Part shown: positions 42,695 to 52,331 of the stretch, piece after piece
Layout: each line of letters starts with the position of its first letter
Numbering within the stretch: the first letter of the stretch is position 1
Assembly: GCF_006717045.1 (NCBI RefSeq)
Contig: NZ_VFPH01000001.1
Span: 3,472,001-3,536,000, forward strand
Direction: 5' to 3'
DNA length: 64,000 bases
Source: Pseudonocardia cypriaca
GTDB taxonomy: Bacteria > Actinomycetota > Actinomycetes > Mycobacteriales > Pseudonocardiaceae
Made by a program: the position numbers and the translations under genes
Notes under the pieces: generated by a model
Database searches by the model: none
The model's input: only the letters and a program-made list of their open reading frames with translations
What the model was told of the DNA's origin: nothing

Positions 42695-42716
42695 CGTGCG
42701 TTCCGCGGAACGCACG
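42695..42716. repeat. Perfect 22-bp palindrome
   Basis: CGTGCGTTCCG followed by its exact complement forms a 22-base palindrome without a loop. Such a site suits a dimeric DNA-binding protein better than an RNA hairpin. It lies about 80 bases from hairpin B. Confidence 0.6.
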
Positions 42717-42796
42717 AGCGGCCTTGATAGCGATGGCGCAGACCGACCCGCCCCGGGCCCCGGCTCGCCGGCCACGGGACGGCGATCACGAGGCCG

Positions 42797-42817
42797 GGCC
42801 GCCGGGTCTCGGCGGCC
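42797..42817. terminator. Hairpin near the lacI 3' end
   Basis: GGCCGCCG (42797-42804) and CGGCGGCC (42810-42817) pair around a 5-base loop, about 100 bases beyond the leftward lacI stop at 42918. It may terminate the lacI operon; no U-run follows. Confidence 0.4.
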
Positions 42818-42917
42818 ACCGTGCACACCGTCCCGCCACCACACACACGGCCGGACATGTGCACCGACCCCGCACGATGTGCACGCCCGCCCCGGATCGC
42901 GTTCCGCGACCACCCGT

Positions 42918-43967
42918 CTAGGACGTCACCAACGTCGAGGACGGCCGCACCACGAGGTCGGGCCGCAGCAGCCGCTTCTGCGCAGGCGCGGCCGACCGGT
43001 TGCGCACGCGCTCGACGAGCAGGTCCACCGCCGACGCGCCCACCTCGTAGGCGGGCAGTCGCACGCTGGTGAGCGGCGGGGTGAGGAACCCGGAGAACGG
43101 GAAGTCGCCGTAGCCGAGCACCAGCACGTCGTCCGGCACCCGCAGCCCGCGCTCGGCGAGCGCGCGGTAGAGGCCGAGCGCGAAGTAGTCGTTGCCCACC
43201 AGGACGGCGTCGGGCCGGTCGGCGCGGTCGACGATCTCCTGGGCCACCACGTAGGACTCCTGCGGCTGCCACGGAAGCGCCGCCGACTCGTGGCGCCGCG
43301 TCGGCACCGAGCGCACGGCGTCGTCGGGCACCGGCAGGCCGGCCTCGGCCATGGCCCGCCGGAAGCCCGCGACCCGCCCGGCGATCGTGGTGATCGGCAG
43401 GTCCTCCTCCAGCATCCAGATCCGCCGCGCGCCTGCCTCGATCGCGTGCCGGGTGGCGTCGTAGGCGCCCTGCTCGTAGTCGATGCCGACGAAGTCGTGC
43501 CGCCCGGCGGGCAGGTCGCGGTTCACGAGGACGAGCGGGATGCCCGCCGTCGCGAGCCGGTGCCACGGGTCGGACCCGCCCTGCACCGGCACCGCGAGCA
43601 CCCCGTCCACCGCGGCCCGCAGCAGCGACTCGACCGCGCCCTGCTCGATCGTCTCCGACTCGTCGGTGACGAGCAGCAGCATCGAGTAGCCGTGCTTGCG
43701 CCCCTGCACCTCCACCCCGTGGATGAGCTGGGCGTAGAACGGGTTGGACGGGGTGGTGATCACCAGGCCGAGCGTCATCGCCGACCCGAGCACGAGCGAC
43801 CGCGCGAGCGTGTTCGGCACGTACCCGATCCGCTGCGCCTCGGCCTCCACCAGCCGCCGGGTGCGGGCGCTGATGTCGGACTTGCCGGCCAGCGCCCGCG
43901 ACACGGTGTTCACCGACAGGCCGAGCGCCTCGGCGATGTCGCGCAGGGTGGGCCGGCGGGAGGTCAT
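42918..43967 (-). CDS. LacI-family transcriptional regulator of the divergon
   Basis: This 349-residue LacI protein has the N-terminal HTH TLRDIAEALGLSVNTVSRAL with hinge IGYVPNTLARSLV, then a periplasmic-binding-like ligand domain (ITTPSNPFYAQLIHGVE, VLVGNDYFALGLYRAL). LacI members usually sense sugars or nucleosides. It is third in a leftward operon after two uncharacterised genes (gaps 17 and 4 bases). The two TTAACGTTAA sites at 45328 and 45428 are classic LacI-type operators, so it should control its own operon and the divergent importer. Confidence 0.93.
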   Translation of the reverse strand: MTSRRPTLRDIAEALGLSVNTVSRALAGKSDISARTRRLVEAEAQRIGYVPNTLARSLVLGSAMTLGLVITTPSNPFYAQLIHGVEVQGRKHGYSMLLLVTDESETIEQGAVESLLRAAVDGVLAVPVQGGSDPWHRLATAGIPLVLVNRDLPAGRHDFVGIDYEQGAYDATRHAIEAGARRIWMLEEDLPITTIAGRVAGFRRAMAEAGLPVPDDAVRSVPTRRHESAALPWQPQESYVVAQEIVDRADRPDAVLVGNDYFALGLYRALAERGLRVPDDVLVLGYGDFPFSGFLTPPLTSVRLPAYEVGASAVDLLVERVRNRSAAPAQKRLLRPDLVVRPSSTLVTS

Positions 43968-43971
43968 CGGC

Positions 43972-44304
43972 TCAGCTCTTCACGGCCAGGTAGATGCGGA
44001 CCTTGACCTGCGCCCCCGCCGGCGTGACCGCACCGCGGACGCGCAGCCACTGCCCGAACTCGTGCACGGCCCACGTGGTCAGCTCGCCCTCGGTGCGGTG
44101 CGAGCCGCCGTCGTGGTCGCACCACGTGATCCCGTCGGGCGAGATCTGCGTCGTGAGGACGAGCTCGGCGTCCTCAGCCGACCGCTCGAGCACCTGGACG
44201 AACCACCGCGCCTCGCCCGCCCACGCCGCCTCGTACGGCTCGGTGGCGAACTCGCCCGTGAGCGTGGTGTTGCGCTCCAGGACCGCGGTCTGCGACTGCC
44301 TCAT
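43972..44304 (-). CDS. Uncharacterised protein, second gene of the lacI operon
   Basis: This 110-residue protein of unknown family has alternating strand-like segments (ELVLTTQISPDGITWCDHDG, WAVHEFGQWLRVRG, VKVRIYLAVKS), so a small beta-sandwich such as a carbohydrate-binding or jelly-roll-like fold is plausible. No signal peptide. It lies 17 bases after the 322-residue gene and 4 bases before lacI, so it is cotranscribed with both. ATG 44304 is chosen as the first start outside the preceding gene. Confidence 0.65.
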   Translation of the reverse strand: MRQSQTAVLERNTTLTGEFATEPYEAAWAGEARWFVQVLERSAEDAELVLTTQISPDGITWCDHDGGSHRTEGELTTWAVHEFGQWLRVRGAVTPAGAQVKVRIYLAVKS

Positions 44305-44321
44305 CAGGGGACCCACCAGGT

Positions 44322-45290
44322 TCACCAATCGACGGAGATGACGACGGAGTCGAGGAACAGGAAGTTTCTCGTAGCGGAGTGCGTGCGGACGGAGAAGTAG
44401 AAGTTGAGCAGGTTCTCCAGCGAGTCGTAGCGCTCCGCGTACGGGGGCACCGGGACGTCGCTCATGTCCAGAACGCGGTCGTTGACCTGCAGCTCCACGT
44501 TGCGCCGGGCCTCCGTGTCGATCTGCCACCGCAGGTAGTGCCAGTTGACCTTGGTCGGCACCTCGTTGTAGCAGAGCTCCTGGGGCTCGCCGAACGGCTC
44601 CCAGTCCTCCGGGTTCGGCGCGGTGAAGTCGGCAGCGTAGCCGAGCTTGACCTTGCCCTCGAGGTGCTCGCGCGGGGTCGGCTCGGGCACCGTCGGGTAG
44701 ACCCACTGCCGGGCCAGCCGGTTGTCCAGGTCGGTGTTCAGGTAGCGCGCCACCGTGTGGTAGCGCAGGCCGCCGTCGCCGCACAGGTCGGTGGCCACGG
44801 TGAAGGCGCCGAACTGCGCCTCGGACGGGTGCAGGTTCCCGTCCCACACGACGTCACCGAACCGGTCGTTCTCCGGACCGCCGCCGAGGTTCGCCTCGGA
44901 CTTGTAGGTGAAGTACGCCTCGATCTGCAGCAGCCCGCGGCCGCTCATCGTGAGGCGGCGGATCGCGGTGGCCGTGTGGCCAGGGATGGGGCGCGTCGCG
45001 AGCTTCAGCGCGTAGGTGCCGCTCATTGCCCCGTGCGTGCCGATGTCGAAGAACGTGCACGAGGACAGCTGCGGGGGCCGGAAGTCGCGCATGTGGTCGT
45101 CGACCGTGTCGAGGTTGCCGCGGCCGTCGTAGTTGCCGAGCAGCTCGGTCCAGCCGTGCGTGCCGGAGTCGAACGCGTCGAACGCGAGGATGCGGGGAAG
45201 CGGCCGGAACTTCGACAGGCGCGGGTCGACCGACAGCAGGGCCGACCGGAACGCGGACTCCGCGGACGGCGCGGAGCGGGCTTCGGACAT
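44322..45290 (-). CDS. Uncharacterised 322-residue protein (DUF6772-like), first gene of the lacI operon
   Basis: This 322-residue protein has no signal peptide or membrane helix. It is rich in aromatic and strand-like segments: ILAFDAFDSGTHGWTELLGN, TAIRRLTMSGRGLLQIEAYF, VNWHYLRWQIDTEARRN and FFLDSVVISVDW-type end. The pattern suggests a concanavalin/laminin-G-like beta-sandwich, perhaps binding or processing a carbohydrate. I think it belongs to the DUF6772 family, from memory only. Its start lies 38 bases from operator O1, so it should be strongly LacI-controlled. Function with the divergent importer is unknown. Confidence 0.7.
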   Translation of the reverse strand: MSEARSAPSAESAFRSALLSVDPRLSKFRPLPRILAFDAFDSGTHGWTELLGNYDGRGNLDTVDDHMRDFRPPQLSSCTFFDIGTHGAMSGTYALKLATRPIPGHTATAIRRLTMSGRGLLQIEAYFTYKSEANLGGGPENDRFGDVVWDGNLHPSEAQFGAFTVATDLCGDGGLRYHTVARYLNTDLDNRLARQWVYPTVPEPTPREHLEGKVKLGYAADFTAPNPEDWEPFGEPQELCYNEVPTKVNWHYLRWQIDTEARRNVELQVNDRVLDMSDVPVPPYAERYDSLENLLNFYFSVRTHSATRNFLFLDSVVISVDW

Positions 45291-45327
45291 GCGGACTCCA
45301 GGCGACGGGGATGGTGGCGGACGCGGA

Positions 45328-45341
45328 CATTAACGTTAATG
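45328..45341. promoter_or_regulatory. LacI operator O1 over the leftward promoter
   Basis: CATTAACGTTAATG is a perfect 14-bp palindrome. On the minus strand, TTGACC (45356-45351) and GTTAAT (45334-45329) form a promoter with 16-base spacing whose -10 lies inside the operator. Binding would block transcription of the 322-residue gene, the small gene and lacI. Confidence 0.85.
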
Positions 45342-45383
45342 GAACGGCATGGTCAAGGGCGTCGACAGTCGTTGCCTGATCCC

Positions 45384-45413
45384 TTGACACGCTGGAGCGA
45401 AGCCTCCTAGCCT
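45384..45413 (+). promoter_or_regulatory. Rightward promoter of the LacI-controlled importer
   Basis: TTGACA (45384-45389) and TAGCCT (45408-45413) are 18 bases apart. Operator O2 begins 15 bases downstream of the -10, so a bound repressor would block just after initiation. Confidence 0.6.
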
Positions 45414-45427
45414 GCCTCGGTCTGTCC

Positions 45428-45443
45428 CCATTAACGTTAATGG
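45428..45443. promoter_or_regulatory. LacI operator O2 downstream of the rightward promoter
   Basis: CCATTAACGTTAATGG is a perfect 16-bp palindrome with the same core as O1. Centres of O1 and O2 are 101 bases apart, so repression by DNA looping is possible. It lies 37 bases before the first permease gene. Confidence 0.88.
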
Positions 45444-45479
45444 AGCCGATGCAATGATGCGTCCCACTCGGAGCCGCTG

Positions 45480-46409
45480 ATGGCGGCCTACCTCGCCCGG
45501 CGGCTCGCCTTCTCCGTGTTCGTCCTGTGGGGCGCCGTCACGATCATCTTCCTGGTGCTGCGCCTCGTCCCCGGCGATCCCGCGCTGCTCATCCTCGGCT
45601 CGGACGCCACGCCGGACCAGGTGGCGGCGCTCCGCGCCCAGCTCGGCCTCGACCAGCCGCTGCTCGTGCAGTACAGCGCCTACCTCGCCGACGTCGCCCG
45701 GCTCGACTTCGGCCCGTCGTACCGGCTCTCGGGCGACGCCCTCGGCCTCGTGGTGGAGCGACTGCCCGCCACCGCGGAGCTCGCCGTGGTGGCGCTCTCC
45801 CTCTCGCTGCTGGTCGGGATCCCGCTCGGCATCGTCGCCGCGCTGCGCGTGAACACCGTCGCCGACCGGTTCGTCTCGGTGTTCTCGCTGATCAGCCAGT
45901 CCACGCCGTCGTTCTGGGTGGGCATCGTGCTGATCCTGGTGCTCTCCCGCACCTTCGGCCTGCTCCCGAGCGCCGGCACCGGTTCCCCGGCCCACATGGT
46001 GCTGCCGGCCGTCACGCTCGCACTGCCGTTCCTCGCGATCCTCGTGCGGCTCACCCGCAGCGGCCTCCTCGAGGTGATCCACGAGGGCTACGTGCAGACC
46101 GCGCGCGCCAAGGGCCTCACCGAGCGGGTGGTGATCTTCCCGCACGCCATCCGCAACGCGCTCATCCCGATCGTCACGGTCGTCGGCCTGCAGTTCGGCG
46201 CCCTGCTCGGCGGCACCGTGATCGTCGAGACCGTCTTCTCGTGGCCGGGTGTCGGGCGGCTGCTCATCGACTCGATCTCCCACCGCGACTACGGCGTCGT
46301 GCAGGCGGCGGTGCTCGTGATCGCCGCCGGGTTCGTGCTGATCAACCTCGTGGTCGACGTCCTCTACGGCTACCTCGACCCACGGGTGCGGCTGGCGGGC
46401 CGGGCATGA
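45480..46409 (+). CDS. Peptide-type ABC importer permease (DppB-like)
   Basis: This 309-residue permease has six helices, starting MAAYLARRLAFSVFVLWGAV, and the LRLVPGDPA segment and ARAKGLTERVVIFPHAIRNAL coupling loop of DppB/OppB proteins. First gene of the rightward LacI unit. Family members carry dipeptides, oligopeptides and also oligosaccharides; control by LacI favours a sugar-containing substrate. Overlaps the next permease by 4 bases. Confidence 0.93.
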   Translation: MAAYLARRLAFSVFVLWGAVTIIFLVLRLVPGDPALLILGSDATPDQVAALRAQLGLDQPLLVQYSAYLADVARLDFGPSYRLSGDALGLVVERLPATAELAVVALSLSLLVGIPLGIVAALRVNTVADRFVSVFSLISQSTPSFWVGIVLILVLSRTFGLLPSAGTGSPAHMVLPAVTLALPFLAILVRLTRSGLLEVIHEGYVQTARAKGLTERVVIFPHAIRNALIPIVTVVGLQFGALLGGTVIVETVFSWPGVGRLLIDSISHRDYGVVQAAVLVIAAGFVLINLVVDVLYGYLDPRVRLAGRA

Positions 46410-47296
46410 CCGTGATCGCGCCACCCGTCCCTGCAAAGACCGCGCCGATCGCCCCGCCGTCCCGGCGGCCGGGCACCGCACGGATCCGCTTCGCCATCGC
46501 CGTCATCGCGGTGTACGTGCTCGCGGCGATCGTCGGCCCGGTGCTGCTCGCGTACGACTCGGTCGCAACGCACACCGCGGACCGGCTGCTCCCCCCTGGC
46601 TCCCGCACCAGCGACGGGACCCTGGCCGTGTTCGGCACCGACCAGGTCGGGCAGGACCTGCTCGCCCAGATGCTGCAGGGTGCGCGCGTCTCGATCGCGG
46701 TCGGACTGGCGACGCTGCTGCTCGCCGGGCTGATCGGGGTGACCGTCGGCGTCGTCGCGGGCTACTTCGGCGGCTGGGTCGACGGCGTGCTCATGCGCCT
46801 CGCCGACGTGCAGCTGACGTTCCCCTCGATCCTCCTGGCGATCTTCATCGCCGCGCTGCTCGGCCCGAGCGTCGTGAACGTCGTGATCGTGCTGGCGGTG
46901 TCCAACTGGGTCACCTTCGCCCGGGTCGTCCGCAGCCAGGTGCTCACCGTGCGCGGCCGGGAGTACGTCGACGCCACCCGCACCCTCGGCGCGGGCACCT
47001 GGCACGTGGTGCGCCGCTGCATCCTGCCCGCCTGCGTCGCTCCCGTGCTGGTCGTGGCCACGGTGGAGCTGGGCCACGTGATCCTCGCCGAGGCGTCGCT
47101 GTCCTTCCTCGGCCTCGGCACGCCGACCAGCACCCCGAGCTGGGGCGTCACCATCGCCAACGGCCGCAACTACCTCGCCGAGGCGTGGTGGATCGCGACG
47201 ATCCCCGGCCTGGCCCTCGCCCTACTCGTGGTGGCCTTCGGCGTCCTCGGCGACGCGCTGCGCGACCGCTTCGACCCCCGACTGAAGAGCCTGTAG
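46406..47296 (+). CDS. Peptide-type ABC importer permease (DppC-like)
   Basis: This 296-residue partner permease has an N-terminal helix, then the LAVFGTDQVGQDLLAQMLQGAR segment of DppC proteins and six helices, ending LGDALRDRFDPRLKSL. The coupling loop is YVDATRTLGAGTWHVVRRCILP. It is translationally coupled to DppB by an ATGA overlap. Confidence 0.93.
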   Translation: MTVIAPPVPAKTAPIAPPSRRPGTARIRFAIAVIAVYVLAAIVGPVLLAYDSVATHTADRLLPPGSRTSDGTLAVFGTDQVGQDLLAQMLQGARVSIAVGLATLLLAGLIGVTVGVVAGYFGGWVDGVLMRLADVQLTFPSILLAIFIAALLGPSVVNVVIVLAVSNWVTFARVVRSQVLTVRGREYVDATRTLGAGTWHVVRRCILPACVAPVLVVATVELGHVILAEASLSFLGLGTPTSTPSWGVTIANGRNYLAEAWWIATIPGLALALLVVAFGVLGDALRDRFDPRLKSL

Positions 47297-47299
47297 CCG

Positions 47300-48311
<1,012 letters not shown>

Positions 48312-48322
<11 letters not shown>

Positions 48323-49313
48323 GCCCCTGCTCTCGGTGCGCGACCTGCACACCACCTTCCCGATCCGCTCCGCCCTGCTCCGCCGCCGGGTCGGCGCGGT
48401 GCAGGCGGTGGCGGGGGTCTCGTTCGACCTCGCCCCGGGACGCACCCTCGGCCTCGTCGGCGAGTCCGGGTCGGGCAAGTCCACGCTCGCCCGCACGGTC
48501 GTCGGCCTGGAGCGGCCCACCTCGGGGCAGGTGTTGTTCCAGGGGCGGGACCTCACGACGGTGCCGCCCGTCGAGATGCGCCGGCTGCGCCGCGACGTCC
48601 AGATGATCTTCCAGGACCCGTACGCCTCGCTGAACCCGCGCCGGACCGTCGAACAGATCGTGAGCGAGGCGTGGGAGATCCACCCCGACGTCGTGCCGCG
48701 GGCGCGGTGGGCGGCCGAGGTGCGCGACCTGCTCGAACGCGTGGGCCTCGACCCGACCCACGCCGACCGCTACCCGCACCAGTTCTCCGGCGGCCAGCGC
48801 CAGCGCATCGGTATCGCGCGCGCCATCGCCCTGCGTCCGAAGCTCGTGATCTGCGACGAGGCCGTGTCCGCGCTCGACGTGTCGGTGCAGGCCCAGGTGC
48901 TCAACCTGCTGCAGGACCTGCAGCGCGACCTGGGCCTGACCTACCTGTTCATCGCACACGACCTGTCCGTGGTGCGGCACATCAGCGATGAGGTCGCCGT
49001 GATGTACCTGGGCACGGTCGTGGAGCAGGCGCCCACGCGGGAGCTGTTCGAGCGGCCGACGCACCCGTACACGCAGGCGCTGCTCTCCGCGGTGCCGGTG
49101 CCGCGTCCGTGGGACCAGCCCGACCGCGCGCGGATCCTGCTGCAGGGCGACCTGCCCTCGCCCGCGGCGCCACCGTCGGGGTGCCGCTTCCGCACCCGCT
49201 GCCCGAAGGCCGTGGCGCGGTGCGCGGACGAGACGCCCGCGCTGGTGGAACGCGCCGGCCACCCGAGCGCCTGCCACTTCGCCGAGCCGCTGACCGCCGG
49301 GGCGATCGGATGA
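48312..49313 (+). CDS. Peptide-type ABC importer ATPase (DppF-like)
   Basis: This 333-residue second ATPase has GESGSGKST, signature FSGGQRQRIGIARA, CDEAVSALDVSVQAQ and the C-terminal C-R-F-R-T-R-C-P-K-A-V-A-R-C cluster. It would pair with the DppD-like subunit. GGAGG at 48301 precedes ATG 48312 inside the previous gene. Next gene overlaps by 4 bases. Confidence 0.93.
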
Positions 49314-50005
49314 ACAGGCACAGCGTCCTCGACGACCCCGATCTCGACGACTGGCGCGCCGTCCGCGTGGTGCTGGTGCGCCACGGGGAGTCGCAGGGCA
49401 ACGCGGCCGCCCGGTTCGAGGGCCAGACCGGGCCGGGACTCACCGCCCGTGGGCACGCGCAGGCGCGCGCGATCGCCTCAGGCCTGGAGCGCCACGGCCT
49501 GCCCGACCTGGTGGTGGCCAGCGACCTGCTCCGCGTCTCCGAGACCGCGGCGCCCTACCTCGCCCGCACCGGGCTCCCCGCCCGCATCGACACCCGGTGG
49601 CGCGAGGCGGCCGTCGGCACGTGGAGCGGGCGCAGCTTCGTCGAGATCGCAGCGGAGTACCCCGACATCGTCCGCGCGCTGCGCCGGGGCGAGGACGTGC
49701 GGCGCGGCGGCGGCGAGACGTTCGCCGAGGTGCGGGGCCGGGTCGCCGCAGCACTGGACGACACGCTGGCCCCTTTCACGAGCACACCGGCCGGCAGCCG
49801 GCACACCGTGATCGTCTTCACCCACGGCGGGCCGGTCCGGGTGGCGACGGCCGAGGCACTGGGCCTGCCCGCGGGCGGGCACCTGGGCCTCGACCCGCCC
49901 ACCAACTGCGCGGAGACCGTCCTGGATTTCGTCCTCGGCGGGGACGGGAGCCGGAGCGCGCGGCTCGTCGCCTACAACACGCCTGCGCCCGAGGAGGCAG
50001 CGTGA
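49310..50005 (+). CDS. Histidine phosphatase (phosphoglycerate-mutase fold)
   Basis: This 231-residue protein has the catalytic LVRHGESQGN, the second histidine in FTHGGPVRVATAEAL and a glutamate in WREAAVGTWSG. It should remove phosphate from a small molecule in the cytoplasm. Embedded in the LacI-controlled importer operon with 4-base overlaps on both sides, it probably dephosphorylates an imported or intermediate compound such as a sugar phosphate. No cobalamin genes are nearby. Confidence 0.85.
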   Translation: MNRHSVLDDPDLDDWRAVRVVLVRHGESQGNAAARFEGQTGPGLTARGHAQARAIASGLERHGLPDLVVASDLLRVSETAAPYLARTGLPARIDTRWREAAVGTWSGRSFVEIAAEYPDIVRALRRGEDVRRGGGETFAEVRGRVAAALDDTLAPFTSTPAGSRHTVIVFTHGGPVRVATAEALGLPAGGHLGLDPPTNCAETVLDFVLGGDGSRSARLVAYNTPAPEEAA

Positions 50006-50781
50006 TCACCTTCGTCGCCACGACCTACAACCTCTGGGGAGACGCCCACCTCGCCGAGCGGGAGCCCGCGCTGCGGGCGTTCTTCCGCACCCGGGCGCCG
50101 GACCTGCTCGCCACCCAGGAGCTGCGGCCCGGCTCGCGCGCCCTGATCGACGAGGAGCTCCCCGGCCACGCCCGGGTCGTCGACGATCACCCCGGCTGGG
50201 CGCGGCAGAGCAACCTCTGGTGGCGGCGCGAGCTGTTCGAGCTGGTCGCCTACGGGGTGCGGGACGTGGGGATCCTCGACCCGACGGCCGGCCTGTTCTG
50301 GGTGCGGCTGCGCACGGCGGGCGGCACCGTGCTCGTCTTCGCGACCGCGCACCTGACTTGGCCGGGCCACGCCGAGGAACGCGCGACCGGCGTCAACCAG
50401 CGCGTCCCGCAGGCGCGGGCCGTCGCCGCCGCGCTGGACGAGCTGGCCGGCGCCGGGCCGTGCCTGTTCACCTCCGACGTCAACGACATCGGCGGGCCGT
50501 TGTGGGAGCTGGGCAACGCCGGTTTCCTCGACTCGTTCACCGCTCTCGGGTCCCCGGCGCCGCCCACCCACCCGGTCGTCCCGATGCCGTTCACCAGCGG
50601 CCGGGGCACCCGCCTCTCGCCGGTGCAGTCGCCGGCCAAGGCCATCGACTGGATCTTCTCCCGGGGCGCGGTGCGGCCCCGTACCAGCGAGGTCGTCGAG
50701 TTCTTCCACGACGGTTCCGCACCGTCCGACCACAAGCCCGTGGTCGCGACGTTCACCCTGGACGAAGGAGCCCACCGGTGA
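50002..50781 (+). CDS. Endonuclease/exonuclease/phosphatase-fold hydrolase
   Basis: This 259-residue protein has the EEP family order: ATTYNLWGDA (Asn), LATQELRPGS (metal-binding Glu), FATAHLTWPGHAEE (His), LFTSDVNDIGG (Asp/Asn) and SDHKPVVATF (Asp-His). Members cleave phosphodiesters or phosphomonoesters, including inositol phosphates, sphingomyelin and nucleic acids. No signal peptide, so it acts inside. Next to a histidine phosphatase, it may open a phosphodiester before that enzyme removes the phosphate. Starts GTG 50002 (GTGA overlap). Confidence 0.86.
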   Translation: MITFVATTYNLWGDAHLAEREPALRAFFRTRAPDLLATQELRPGSRALIDEELPGHARVVDDHPGWARQSNLWWRRELFELVAYGVRDVGILDPTAGLFWVRLRTAGGTVLVFATAHLTWPGHAEERATGVNQRVPQARAVAAALDELAGAGPCLFTSDVNDIGGPLWELGNAGFLDSFTALGSPAPPTHPVVPMPFTSGRGTRLSPVQSPAKAIDWIFSRGAVRPRTSEVVEFFHDGSAPSDHKPVVATFTLDEGAHR

Positions 50782-52310
50782 GCATGCGAAGGCTTCTGCC
50801 CGCGGCGGCGCTCGCCGCCGTCGTAGTTCTGTCGGGAGCGCTCTCGGCCTGCACCACGATGTCGGGAGGCGGCGGCGGTGCGGGCGAGGAGCAGGTGCTG
50901 CGCTACTCCCCCGCGCTCTTCCCCGTGTCGCTCGACGCGCACCAGTACCCCGCCGAGGAGCCGACGCAGACCGCGGTGCAGCAGGTCATGGAGACCCTCG
51001 TCGCGATGGAGGACGGGCAGCCGGTCGGCGTGCTCGCCGAGTCGTTCGAGCCCGTCGGCGACAACACGTGGGTGTTCCACCTGCGCGCGGGCGTGACGTT
51101 CAGCGACGGCACGCCGCTCACCGCCCGAGACGTCAAGGCGTCGCTGGAGCGGGGCCAGGCGCTCAAGTGGTCGCTCGCCCCGCTGTTCACGGCCGTCCAG
51201 CAGGTCGAGGCCACCGACGACCGGACGGTCACCTTCCGCACGTCCGAGCCGCTCGGGACGCTGCCCAGCTCGCTGTCGCTGGTGTTCATCGGCCCGGCCG
51301 ACCGCGTGAACGACCCGGCGTACTGGGAGCGCCCGATCGGCACCGGGCCGTTCCTGTTCGAGAGCTTCACCCCCGACGACAGGGTGGTGCTGCGCCGCAA
51401 CGACACCTACTGGGGCGAGAAGGCCACGCTCGACCGGGTCGAGATCGTCAGCATTCCGGAGACCGCGGCGCGGATCACGGCGCTGCGCACCGGGGAGGTG
51501 GACGTGCTGCAGTCCATCCCGCCCGACCAGGCGTCCGAGGTGGACGGCCGGCCGGACATCGCCTACGGCAGCGGTCCGAGCTTCCAGTACTACTTCACCT
51601 GGTTCAACTCCTCCCGCCCGCCGTTCGACGACGTCCGCGTCCGGCAGGCGATGTGGCACGCGCTCGACCTGAACGCGATCGTCGGCGACCTGTTCGGCGA
51701 CAGCGCGAGCGTGGCGGAGGCACCCATCACCCAGGACGTCTTCGGTGCCCCCGCCCTGCAGCCCTACGCGTACGACCCGGCTCGGGCGAAGGCGCTGCTC
51801 GCCGAGGCGGGGCACCCGGACGGGCTGCGGGTGTCGATGCAGTGGCCGCGCGAGGGCGGGCCGAACATCCGCGCGCTCGCGCAGGCGATGGTGTCGGCGT
51901 GGGCCGCGATCGGCGTCACGGTCGAGCCCCTGGAGAAGGAGCGCCCGCAGTGGCTGCAGGACCTCAACGCGAAGAACTTCGACCTGAACCTGCAGACCAA
52001 CACCACCGGCACCGGTGACGCCGACTTCACCCTCGCCCGGCTCTACGTCTGTTCGGCGAACCGCACCGGCTACTGCAACCCGGAGCTCGACCGGCTGCTG
52101 CTCGACGCCCGCGCCTCGCTCGACCAGGGCGAGCGCGAACGCCTCTACGCCCGGGCCGCGCAGATCATCTGGGACGACGCCGTCGGCATCTTCCCCGCCG
52201 ACCTGCGCAGCAACTACGCGGTCCGCTCCCGCGTGAAGGGCTTCGCGCTGCCGGTCAACGGCCGCCCGCAGTTCCGCACCGTCTCGATCGACACCGCAAC
52301 GGGCTCGTAG
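50778..52310 (+). CDS. Family 5 ABC substrate-binding lipoprotein
   Basis: This 510-residue binding protein has signal peptide RRLLPAAALAAVVVLSGALSAC ending in a lipobox, a Gly-rich linker and the family-5 core (TWVFHLRAGVTFSDGTPLTA, GTGPFLFESFTPDD, DVRVRQAMWHALDLNAIVG). GAAGGAG lies 7 bases before GTG 50778; an ATG two codons later is the alternative. It is the last gene of the rightward operon, an unusual place for a binding protein. Substrate is probably the compound processed by the two phosphatases. Confidence 0.92.
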   Translation: MSMRRLLPAAALAAVVVLSGALSACTTMSGGGGGAGEEQVLRYSPALFPVSLDAHQYPAEEPTQTAVQQVMETLVAMEDGQPVGVLAESFEPVGDNTWVFHLRAGVTFSDGTPLTARDVKASLERGQALKWSLAPLFTAVQQVEATDDRTVTFRTSEPLGTLPSSLSLVFIGPADRVNDPAYWERPIGTGPFLFESFTPDDRVVLRRNDTYWGEKATLDRVEIVSIPETAARITALRTGEVDVLQSIPPDQASEVDGRPDIAYGSGPSFQYYFTWFNSSRPPFDDVRVRQAMWHALDLNAIVGDLFGDSASVAEAPITQDVFGAPALQPYAYDPARAKALLAEAGHPDGLRVSMQWPREGGPNIRALAQAMVSAWAAIGVTVEPLEKERPQWLQDLNAKNFDLNLQTNTTGTGDADFTLARLYVCSANRTGYCNPELDRLLLDARASLDQGERERLYARAAQIIWDDAVGIFPADLRSNYAVRSRVKGFALPVNGRPQFRTVSIDTATGS

Positions 52311-52331
52311 GTGATCGTGAGTGACAACCGC

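Larger units (their letters stand above)
42432..42917. other. Palindrome-rich non-coding stretch
   Basis: About 490 bases lie between the helix-turn-helix gene and the end of lacI. It contains the paired hairpins, the 22-bp palindrome and the hairpin listed separately. Frames within it have Arg/Pro-rich translations without domain signal. It could hold a structured RNA or a set of protein-binding sites. Confidence 0.5.

Noticed and set aside
42554..42913. A 119-codon leftward gene after lacI
   Set aside because: Arg/Pro-rich translation that runs through the palindromes; no start context and no domain.
45328..45443. Insertion-sequence terminal inverted repeats
   Set aside because: The two palindromes are internally symmetric, overlap promoters and share the standard LacI operator core. 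No transposase lies between them.
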